Below the pieces are notes generated by a model that had not been told where the DNA came from, searched no databases, and saw only the letters and a program-made list of their open reading frames with translations. From Sporobolomyces roseus (lineage: Eukaryota; Basidiomycota; Microbotryomycetes; Sporidiobolales; Sporidiobolaceae): a DNA stretch of 64,000 nucleotides. This document shows positions 24,029 through 34,173 of this stretch, piece by piece. The DNA lies in NCBI GenBank assembly GCA_016617785.1, contig JADILM010000006.1, positions 1,178,001 to 1,242,000 on the forward strand. The letters are read 5' to 3'. Both the position numbers and the translations under genes were made by a program. How positions within the stretch are numbered: the stretch's first letter is position 1; each line of letters starts with the position of its first letter.

Positions 24029-24930
24029 ATGTCCGCTGAAGCTTCATCATCACGCCGTCGTGGAGACGAATCAGACGATGAAAGATTACCAACTTCATCT
24101 TCTTCAATCCCTTCAACTTCTCAATCAAACAACCCACAAACATCAACAACAGGAGCTGGAGGAGCTGGAGAGGAAGATGCAGAGGCAGCAGAGATCGCAG
24201 CGATGAAAGCAAGAGTAGCAGAGATGGAAGCAGAGGCAGCTAAATTGAGGGAATTGACCGCTGCAAGTGAAGCAGCTTCTCAAGGTGCTTCGAATGGGGG
24301 AGAAGGAGATGTCAACATGTCGGATGAGGATAGAGAAGCTACAGATTCGAGGAGTGTTTACGTCGGAAACGTGAGTTCTCCCTCCCTTCGCTCTGGTTTC
24401 GCTCAAATTCGAAAACTAAACAGTTCGTTCTTCACAGGTTGACTACGCTGCGACACCCGAAGAGATTCAACAACACTTTGCTTCATGCGGTACCATCAAT
24501 CGAGTGACAATCTTGTTCGACAAGTTCACGGGTCCCAAGGGGTTCGTTTTCTCGCACAATTCGTTTCTACTCTCCCTTTGCTCCAGGATCTAACGGTCTA
24601 TGTCCGATTTCGATAGATACGCCTACGTCGAGTTCGCTGAACCCAGTCTCGTCGCTCAAGCTGTTCTTCTCAACGAATCGATGTTCCGAGGTCGATTACT
24701 GAAAGTAACCCCTAAACGAACAAATTTACCTGGAATGTCAGCTCGTGGACGAGGTAGAGGACGTGGACGTGGAGGATACCGTGGAGGGTACCAAGGGGTG
24801 AGTTCTCGCTTTTGCTTTGTCACTCGCATTTGAAACCTGATTTTGCGTTTCTGCTTTTCAGCACGGCGGATTCTCACCTTACGCGAGAGGACGAGGTGGA
24901 TTCCGTGGACGAGGAAGAGGAGGATGGTAG
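24029..24930 (+). CDS. PAB2: Nuclear poly(A)-binding protein, PABPN1/Pab2-like
   Basis: Four exons (24029-24370, 24438-24541, 24617-24797, 24862-24930) join to 231 aa. Order of parts: acidic/Ser-rich start, a short coiled coil ([20 protein letters not shown], about residues 55-75), one RRM with RNP2-like SVYVGN and RNP1-like GYAYVEF, and an Arg-Gly tail ([13 protein letters not shown], ending GRGRGGW). This is the layout of human PABPN1 and S. pombe Pab2, which bind poly(A) tails in the nucleus and act in polyadenylation and RNA turnover; the RG tail is the usual arginine-methylation site. It is divergent from PBP1, so two poly(A)-related proteins share a short promoter region, perhaps by chance. 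Confidence 0.88.
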
Positions 24931-25152
24931 ATAGAATCACATTCGCTATACTTGCTTCCCAACTTCATACAGCTGTTTAAAATCCTCGCTTTTTGTAAAA
25001 ATTCTGAATCGTTTGTTTAACCCAAAATTAACCAATCTCTGCTTTCCGACAAGCACTATTTGTACATTGTGCTTTGCGTCTCTCGCAGGAATGAGAGAGA
25101 AGTGCGATATTGTATCGGAGTTGCTGATGAGGTATTACAACAAATTCATCCT

Positions 25153-28100
25153 TCATTCATTCGGAGTTCCCCTTCCGCCTTGTCCACTATTCTCCCGACT
25201 CCCTGACATGGCGCCACCTCTGCCTGCTTCTCGATCCCTCTGTTGATTCCTTTCTCTTCGAATCGCAAGTCCCAGTAAGATCTTGTTGATCGTGGCTCGT
25301 TTGATGAATTGCTCTCGTGCCAATGCTCGAACTCGCTGTTTAAAGCAAGAACGTTAGCGAGGTAGACATCGAAAGAAGAGAAGCGAGACTAACCTTCAAG
25401 AATTGATCGAGATCAATATTGGCAGTACCACTATTCAACCCTCTTCCTAAAGCGTAGATCGTATCCTCCAAAGCAGCATCTTCCGCGACGAGATCGAGTA
25501 GCCTGTCAAAGAGTAAATAAGTCAGTCTCGATCAGAGAGAGGGAGAGAAAGCTGGGACGTACTGAGTGTAAACGACGGTACTTCCACAAATGATCTCATC
25601 GACATCAACCCCCTCACCTCTCCTCTCATATTCTCCCATCCGTTTCTCCCCTTCCTCGACGACTTCCTTATATCGATCCCTCACATTCCTGCACACATCT
25701 CGTACCGCTCTCAGTCTCGCCATTTCATCCTCTATAGCAGGAACCGCTTTGAGTAGATCCGAGTGCATGAGCGACAGTGGGTCGAGATGAGTCGAGGTGA
25801 TCTCGCTGTGGAGGGAGGCGAGGGAAGAGGAAAGTTTCGAATGAAGTCGAGTTCGGAGAGCGAGGAGAGCTGGGTTCGGAGGAATTGGAGGAGGAACGTT
25901 CGAGGCTTGAGGAGGCTGAGAAGGATTCGCTCCGTATCCTCGAGTCGAAATGGAAGAGGGAGAGGTCGGAACGACTGATGAGGGTGAAACGAGGTCTTCG
26001 TCGGCTGAATCGAGAATGTTGACGGATGGTTTCGCGGGACCTCGAGGAGTCGTTCTCATGGCTTGTCTCGGTACGGGAGCTGGAGAGTATTGATAGCCGT
26101 TCTGTCGAGCAGCTCCGACCGGAGGAGGTAACGTCGAGTGAGAAGAGGCATTCGAGATCGATTGAGGTGGAGGTGGGTTCTGATAGCCGCTACTGCCCGT
26201 TCTCGACGAATCGAGCGAGTTCTTCGAGTAGTGTTGCTGAGGCTGAAACTGCGGAGGTCGGGCGCGATTTTCGATGACTGGTTCGAATACTTCGGAAGGC
26301 GGTCGAGGAGGTGGAGGGAAGTGCCGTTCGTTCGAAGCAGATTGGTAGGGTTCGTAAGATAACCCCTGTCCGTCTCGCCTTGCTCCAGTCGGAAGTCTCT
26401 CGATGCCTCCCCTCATCTCCTGAATCACTCGATCTTCCTCCTCTTCATCCGCTGCTGACACCGATGGACTCATAGCTGGAGGCATGAAAGATCCGTAATC
26501 TGCACCGTATTCGCTTGCTGTCGCTACACTCGTCGCTGAAGAGTGAGGCGGATGACGATCTGACCATTGAGTGCGCTGTGAGCTTGGCGGAGATCGAGCC
26601 ATAGAAGGAGGTTGATGGGACTGAGTAGGGTAAGGGGTGGCTACTGAAGAAGGTGCGGGAGAGTAAGAGCGATCGGAGGGCTCGATAGGAGGTTGCGGTG
26701 GTCGAATCTGAGGTTGCGAATGTTGGGCAGGGTGTGGTTGAGAGGAGTGAACGCTCGAAGCGGAAGGAGAGTATGGACGTTCTGGCACTCTCTGATCTCG
26801 ACTATAACGATTTGACGAGTAGCGAGGATCCGAGTTGTGCGAATCGTACGAGTCCTGTCGAGCATGTGACTGTTCTCGATTCGAACGAGGAGGTGAAGAC
26901 ATGTACGCTGTGGTGGGAGGTGCGACCGAGGAAGGAGTGGGAGAGTATGCGCGAATTGTCGAAGCTGCGGGAGAATAAGGTCGAGGAGGCTGGATTTGCG
27001 GTCGATTGTTTTGAGAAGTGGGAATTTCTCTTCGCTGGGAATAGTCTGAATCTGTTCGAGATCGGGGTGGATTCGGAGGAGGAGAGAATGCTCCAGGTAA
27101 GGGGAGAGCTGTCGGAGGTTGAGGAGGTTGTGAACTTGGAACATTTGGAGGAATCGAAGAGAATCGTCGAGTCGGATCGTTGAGTTGTTGAGGCTGAACT
27201 GGGGGGCCTAGTGAAGCTTGATGAGGAGTATGTGGTATCGGAGGTTGAGGAGGGAGGGGAGAGTGCGAGTTGGGAGGAAACGACGGGGGCAGAGGCATCG
27301 AGGGGTGTCCAATTCCTGGTCCGAAAGCGACAGTCGCAGCACGTTGCGGAGCGGAATACGGTGGCATAGGAGGACCGTTAGATGGTCGATAACCAGGAGG
27401 CGGACCGGGAGGAAGAGTCTACGAAAGTCGAAGTTAGTGTTTTTGCTCGTTTTGATGAACAGTTGAACGAGACTTACGCTACCCGATGTCGGTCCAAGCG
27501 ATATAGATGTCGGAGGAAGAGGTGGGCGAGGAGGCATGCCATTTGGCGTTATCGGAGCAGTTCTCGATTGATCAGCACTTGCAGGTCTTCGATGGTTCTC
27601 TGCGAGAAGAGACGCTGGTCGCCCGTTCGCGAAAGATTGAGGAGGTAGCGGAGGTCGAGGAGGTGGTGACGTGACGTTGTCAGTGCGAGCTTGTGATGAG
27701 GAAGAGACTGGAGCGGGAGGAGGACGAGGGGGAAAAGGTTGCTCGGTAGACGAGGCAGGTCGGATTGTCGATGCTGAGGCAGCGGAAGAAGTAATCGGTG
27801 TAGGAGCAGGATTCGGACGGGTTGGAGCTTTCGGCTGAACTGTCGTAACAGGATATCGAGCTGAAAAGATGGGAATCAATTCGTCGATCAAAGCAGATAG
27901 TGAACAGCCCTGTTTCAGATAATATGCTCAGCGCGGGATTCAGTCAGAAGAGAGAAGTCTGCTCGGACGCACCTCTGACTTCCTAGACCACTGCTCGATG
28001 TATTGAACTGTAACTCTTCCTCCCGCATCGACGTTCTTTCCCTTTCTGACGGCCAAAGTTTCGCTTGGCAAGATGAAAACGATAGGAGGGGTCGAAGGGA

Positions 28101-28444
28101 AGTCGAGAGGTAGCCAGAAGACGATCGGGCAGTGATAAACGTTTGCTTGAATCGGAATTGGCAAGACTCCCGTCAACGAGAGGAGCAATTCGACTCGTCC
28201 ATCATCGTACGCTGTGACTCGGGACTGGATCAGCCGTATACTGATAGTATATTCAGGTATCGACTCACTAAAATCACTCTGTTCGGGATTGAGTACACCT
28301 TGAAACCGTTCAAGAACCGTGAGAACTTGAATGACTGCTTCATCTCGTCGAGGGTACTATGGAAAGACGTGTGAGCTCTTGTACCTCCAAGTAGCTTCAT
28401 TAAGTACTCACATGTCTAGTCAATGACCTTATCGTACGTTCCAT
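25153..28444 (-). CDS. VPS23: ESCRT-I subunit VPS23/TSG101 with long proline-rich middle
   Basis: Seven exons (28444-28412, 28356-28269, 28211-27973, 27909-27478, 27418-25563, 25502-25394, 25335-25153) join to 979 aa. Residues 1-145 form a UEV domain: TYDDGRVELLLSLTGVLPI, YHCPIVFWLPLDFPSTPPIVFI and VQYIEQW. The C-terminal helices (LHSKLSSSLASLHSEI onward) and steadiness box (DAALEDTIYALGRGLNSGTANIDLDQFLK) are also clear. The UEV binds ubiquitinated cargo and the steadiness box sits in the ESCRT-I core on endosomes. The middle, about residues 170-790, is Pro/Ser/Gln-rich and disordered; human and budding-yeast orthologues have about 390 residues in all, so this one is more than twice as long. 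It is divergent from the Zn2Cys6 gene at 28833. Confidence 0.92.
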
Positions 28445-28832
28445 CGCTCTTCTTCACCCCTCTTGGTTGATCGAGATGACGAGAAAGAACAACGGCTTCC
28501 ACTGAAGCCTCTGTGTTTGATCGATAGGTCGCTCTGAATGTAGGTCTGCTCTAATCGGGTCTATGGAGTGCTGCTTGCTTCTTCTTCTGATCGTGGAAGT
28601 GTTTGGTGAAAGATCGACCTGTCGGATCCGAAGAATTTCAAACGATTTGAATGTGCAACGGTCGTCCTTGTTTTCGACACGACTCTGCATCTATAGCAAG
28701 ATAGGACCAGCTCAGTACAACAAGTTCAAGCTAAGCAGGCGCAGCAAAAGACAACGCTCCGTTCTGAACGGTTCATCTGCCTATTTCCCCAGGTCAAACC
28801 GGTGTATTCTCATTACGAGGGGAACAGCAGGA

Positions 28833-31800
28833 ATGGAGATTGATGGACAGACTCAAACCAGTGACTCTACAGCTCTCGGACAGAAGGACAAATCCCAGAA
28901 GCTCTTCTCGAAAGTAGCGTGAGTTCTCCCCTTCCCTTCCCTTCTCTCGTCCGATTCGAACAAATCGCTGATTCCTCGATCTTCCTTCAAGTTGTGCGGG
29001 TTGTCGAGCTATCAAGTCAGTCATACTTTTATCTCTGCCCCGAAGACCATCACTCATCGCAAAGCATTCCTTTTCGCAGAGTAAAGTGTCGTCTCGCTTC
29101 GGGGGAAATCCCCTCTGGTCCAGGAGAAGCTTGCGTTCGTTGTACTCGACTACAAGTACCTTGCGAGTACAAGAGCTCGACTCGTAGGGGTAGGAAACCG
29201 AAGAGTCTGCTCGAAGCCGAGAGAGCAGCCGCAAAGGAGGAACAGGATCAATTGGCAGATATGGATCAGCGTGAGTCGAAGAGTGCTTCTCTGCTTCCGC
29301 ATATCTCCTTGTACTGACACTGCATTGTTTGATCACAGGTGACCGCTCAATGTCGAACGCACCGACCTATCCAGAGAATTACTCGCCTTTCGCATCGACT
29401 TCACGACTCCCTCCTGTTTCGGCAGGCTATGGCTTCCTCGCGACTTCGCAGCCTCAAGGTTATCCACACATGGCTATGCATCCTCCTCAATCCTTACAGC
29501 CTCCAACATTACCAAATCCATCTCCACTCGCAACTTCTCGACCACTTCTCCCGCTTCCCAATTCTTCGATGGTCCAGCTTCCTCCTCCGCCTCCTCCGAC
29601 TTTTGAAGCTCGACGTCCACAATCGGCTACTTCTCAAACCTCGTCGTTCAGTCAACAAACAGGAGCTGCCTCGTCGATTCGATCTCCCGCTTCTCAAGCT
29701 TCACCAAATCCTGCCGCTGTTCGTCTTTACCAGTCGACCGCCGAATCTCTCGCCGATGCAGCAATCAGCAAATCGTCTGCATTCGGAGCCGCAGACTTCT
29801 CGACGAACAAGATCAATCAATTCAAACCGACTCCGACTCATCCAGATCCTGTCGACCTTCACGTTCTCAGCTCGCTCGAAGCGGCACAGCTGTTCGACCT
29901 CTTTCACTCTCGACTGAATTGTTTCATTATCTTGCTCGACAAAAAGCTGCATACTCCAGAATTTGGTGAGCTCATGCTGTTATCAGAAATCGACTGCGAT
30001 GTTGGCTAATCTCGAAGTTTTCGAACTATGACAGTTCGCAAAACCTCGACCGTGCTGTTCACTGCTATCCTCGCTGTTTCCGCCAAGTTCTTCCGCAAAG
30101 ATCTCTACCAATCGCTGCTACTCTCGGCCCAACAGCTCGTTGTACGAGGAACTGGAGAAGGAACGAATATTCATATCGGCTTGGTTCAAGCGTGTCTTCT
30201 CCTAGTCTATTGGAAAGAGCCACTAGGTGCGTCAATCTCTTTTCACTTGAATCTCCGGCAGGCGCTCACGTCTGCTCGTGCTTGACAGATGATTCCGCTT
30301 GGATTCGAACTGGTTAGTTTAGCTCCTCCCACTCTACTACGACAACACCTCTCCTTACCTCCGCTTTGTGCAGGCTTCGCTTTACGCGCAGCGTATCAGT
30401 TAGGCTTACATGTGAAACGGAGAGTCCCGCTGCCCGAAGACGAGTTCGAAGCGAGATTGATCTTGGATCGAGAACGGCAAGTCCATATTCGTCTTTCGTT
30501 ACGTTACGATTCTGAACTCACATTCTCGTCCGTACGTTGACAGTACTCATATCACTTTGATCTGCTTTGACGCCTCGTTCGTCCCAATTCTCTCCTCTTG
30601 CCACTTTTCTTGATTTCAGTCGAGTTTCCGGGAGACAGCGCACTCACTCGCTTCGACAATCTGTCACAGCTATCAACTGTCTTTCGCTGCGAGCGGTGTG
30701 TACGAAACAAGAATGGTCACGATTCACGATGTCGATATTTCAGCTTGGTTGCAAGAGACAAAACCGTACGGAGTGCGAGATGATTGGGAACAAGGGGCGT
30801 CTATCGGGTGAGTTCTCCCGAGTGGCTATCATCGAGACTGCGGGGATCACTGATGATCCCCCTAATTTTGCAGGCTCATCAAAGTTCTCAACCTTCTCTC
30901 GTCGATCGCAAGTGCTCCTAGCAAAATCATCGCAAATGCTATTGTCGGTCTAGTCAACGAGATGCTCGCAGAAGTCTACTCAAAGTACTTGGATGCGAGT
31001 AGCCCATCTTACCAAGAATTGAGTACGCTCGCTCAGCACAAGTGAGTCGCATCAGTTCAGTTGATCGAATCCCGACTGACTCCCTTGACCCGTAGGATTC
31101 GTTTTCATTACTTGGCAGCATCACTTCAAGTAGGAAGAAGCTGTCTCATCGCTGCGGGCATATCGGACACTACAGTTCTCGCAGACTTTATCTCGCGATG
31201 CGGTTCTTTAGTCGAATGTTTCGAAGATTTGACAGCTGGAGATTCGCCAGTCTTCGCTTTCATGCAAGACAATGTCTCGATACAGGTACGCCCTCGCTCT
31301 GAGAGACTCTTCTGGGTCTAGCTGATCAAGTCCTTTGAATCGTAGTTGATGGGGTTCGGAGAAATTCTTGGAAAGGTTAGTCACCTTGAACTTATAGTCC
31401 TTCCACAAAGCTGACCGAGCTCTGTCCTTCAGCTCTTCCCTCAAGTTGGTACAAGTATGCAGGCTACTCTCGTCGATCACTTGACCCGAATCTACACCGC
31501 TGCAACAACGTCGGCGAGGGGAGACGACAACAGCGTTCCAGCCTTCGTCTCTCGATTTTTTCGAGCGGTCCTTCGATCAATACATCCTCTCGCACTTCGG
31601 TCCACTCCTCCGACTCGACCAGGTTCTCCAGGTGGCTCACACGCTGGTGTACCTCCTGTCGTTCCGAATGTACCTCAATATCCGAATCCTTTCGAACAAT
31701 TGGGTGGAGTCGTAAGTTTGGCTTACTAGATCTGTTATCGTGCTCTTCGACACTCATTGACATGCTTCTCCGTCGACGACAGGAACAAGAGTTACTGATC

Positions 31801-31991
31801 CCCGATCACAACACTCTTGTCGCTTCACTTCGAAACGATGGCTCGTACTGGTGAGTCAGTATTCCGCTATGCCTGTCGAGATCGTACTGATTCTTTGAGC
31901 TAATAGGGACTCGCTCTTTCCCGGTCAATCGAGTTGGACATGGCTCGATAACGCTCTGACACAACCTGATCAAAACTTTCCTGCTTTCTGA
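28833..31991 (+). CDS. Zn2Cys6 transcription factor with fungal middle-homology region
   Basis: About fifteen exons from 28833 to 31991 join to 763 aa. The Zn2Cys6 cluster is CAGCRAIKVKC, then a 13-residue loop, then CVRCTRLQVPC, followed by a basic stretch (STRRGRKPKS). A Ser/Pro-rich linker leads to the middle-homology region: LFHSRLNCFIILLDKKLHTPEF, TSTVLFTAILAVSAKF, LVQACLLLVYWKEP, DDSAWIRTGFALRAAYQLGLH. The middle needs two non-ideal junctions: a GC donor (GCAAGT at 30477, acceptor before 30544) and a weak GTCCCA donor at 30581; both restore frame and the whole model is divisible by three. It resembles factors that control nutrient or metabolite genes; targets are unknown. No pathway cluster surrounds it. 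Confidence 0.82.
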
Positions 31992-32357
31992 ATGTCGTAT
32001 CTTTGAGGAACTCTGTCATTACTAGTCGTGTTGTTTCACTTCTCATCGTTCCCGGTGGGTGAGAGCTGAACCTTCCCGGCTTACATCAGAGCGGGAAAGT
32101 GAGGCGTTTTTCCCGGATTGCGAAAGTCTCTGCGAATTTGCAATGCAGCTTCACCTCATCTCGCAAGTGCTATGACGTACTCTCGGCTGCATTTGAATGC
32201 GTCTGACAGCTTCCTCGACCTCGAAAGGGCAGAATAGGAGACAAAGGACAGAATAAAAGATCTTATTTCTTCGCAAGGCTATTGACGAACTGCTCTTCGT
32301 ACTCGACCCTTCTCCCCCATTCAAGCTATTCGCTTTACCCCTACAAGTCACTGTTCT
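31992..32357. other. Convergent 3' intergenic stretch
   Basis: About 365 bp between the stop codons of the Zn2Cys6 gene and F-box gene B; I see only expected 3' UTR sequence and no gene or RNA. Confidence 0.4.
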
Positions 32358-33869
32358 TCACTCCTTCCCCCTCAACGTCAAAGCGAACCAACCGTATTCC
32401 TCCATCTCAACCTTGACCAGTTCCAAGTTCTTCGGATCGATCGAGTCAATGTCGAGCTCGGGAAGGGGAAATTGATGGTTGAGGGCGACTTGACGAGCGT
32501 GAGGGATGGTACGAAAGTTCGAGTGGTAGAAGGCGCCAACGATAGACAGGTTGTTGAGTTCGAGGAGGAAGGCGTGAAGAGTATCGAGTCCATCGAAGAG
32601 CCCTCCTTCGACTAGAATCCCGTTCGCCTTCGCGACGGCTAGAAGACGCTTACACTCCAGCCACTCTGCAGCACCATGATCCAACACACCGTCTAGGAAC
32701 CATTCCCCTTCGTCAATGTCGACAAGCCATTCTTCATACTCCCTGGACTCGATAGCCTGCAAACCTTCCAGCGAGAAAGGGTTGACTCGTTGCCCGATAC
32801 AACCTTCAGCAATGTTCAGCGATATCTTACGCAGCTTTGGAAGCTTTCGTGGTCCGTCGACGAGTTTGAGCAGTTCTTCAGACGGTACCATCGCCAATTC
32901 TGATCCAAGAGCGAGTTCTTCGAGTACCTTGAGCGGAGAGAGGACACCGGATAGATCATCCGGGAAGGCGTCCGTGTACAGACGGAGGTAACAAAGTTGC
33001 GAGTAGTTGGTAAAGGCGTTTTGGCTGAGGGGGAAGAATTTGAACGAGCCGAGACTAAGTCGAAGTATCCTCGGTTCGACTTGGAGCAAGACGCGTTCAT
33101 ACTTCGTGACAGGTCTCCTAGATGTGTTGTGCAGACGCAATTCTGTGAGATTCGGGCAAGCGTTCACGAGCTTGACGACGGATCGAGTCGTGACTTTTTC
33201 CCCTCCGAGGTACAGGGTTCGAATCGTTGGGAAGGCGTGTCCGATAGCTCCTATCTTCTTCGTGTCCCAGCGACAGGCGTCGAGGGTGTCGAGGACGGGT
33301 AGATTGGCGATCCAAGAGAGGAGGTCGAAGGAAATGGCAGTTTCTTCCGACTTCGTGATGGGAAGGGAGATGCGAGTCAAAGAAGGGAGCATAGTTGGAG
33401 CGATTGTGTTGATGATGGCTGAGTTTGGGCAAGCATCTAGCTCCCATTTGCGGAGATTGGGAAGGAGGGGGAGCAGGGAGGAAAGTTGATGGGAATCGGC
33501 AATGCTGGTAGTTTCATTCTCCAGCGTTCTATAGTTTTTTGAGAACTTGAGAGAGGTAGTGACGAGGCTTAAACTGGGACGAGCTTGTAAGGCTCGAATC
33601 AATCCCTTGACTGCTTTCTTGCTGCAGATGTCGATCGATCGATAGAGTTGTATTTGGTAGAAGGGATGGAATCGTTTCGAAGGAGGATAATATGCTCTTC
33701 GGTATGATCCATGAGAGTAGGCGCAGTCGAGGATCCACTGAATGATCTCGTTCGGAAGGGAGGAGAAATGATCGATCTAGCAGGAGCAAATCAAGGTGAA
33801 CAAGAAGCTGGAGAGCGCTGTGGAGTAGCTCAAATTTACCTTGGTACTATCTGAGCTCGCTGAAGTCAT
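32358..33869 (-). CDS. F-box/LRR-like protein B
   Basis: Two exons (33869-33840 and 33776-32358) join to 482 aa. Exon 1 encodes only MTSASSDSTK; exon 2 opens with IDHFSSLPNEIIQWILDCA, an F-box-type helix, and continues as leucine-rich repeats (LRKWELDACPN, LTRISLP, IRTLYLGGE, LTELRLHN, LEELALG). The tail HQFPLPELDIDS...LVKVEMEEYGWFALTLR is shared with gene A at 16109. The two genes face each other 15 kb apart. This copy has an intact reading frame across its intron. It probably acts as a substrate receptor in an SCF ubiquitin ligase; the substrate is unknown. Large, fast-evolving F-box families are common in basidiomycetes. Confidence 0.8.
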
Positions 33870-34173
33870 TCGAGTCGAGTCTTGAGGTGTTGTCAAATCG
33901 AGGTGAAGAGTCGGAGATGAAAGAGGGATTTTGCTCAAACAAGGCCACCACACTCTCTCGAAAGCCATTCAAGTCTCGCTCGTCTCACGCCCACACTCAC
34001 ACTCAGCCAGCGAGCGGTTAGTAGCTCGAAACGATATGTGCGAAAGTCGAAACAAGAGTTTTGCAATAGCTCGGTGAAAGGCTCACAATGGCACTGAAAG
34101 GGGAGGATATATGGGTGATAGTAAACATAAGACAACGTGAAAATGCTAAGCGGAAATCAAGTATTGATATCGA

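Noticed and set aside
25563..27418. A 502-nt plus-strand frame (26698-27183) and other plus frames opposite the VPS23 middle as separate genes
   Set aside because: They are shadows of the large proline-rich exon; no splice pattern or domain supports them, while the minus-strand VPS23 model has both terminal domains.
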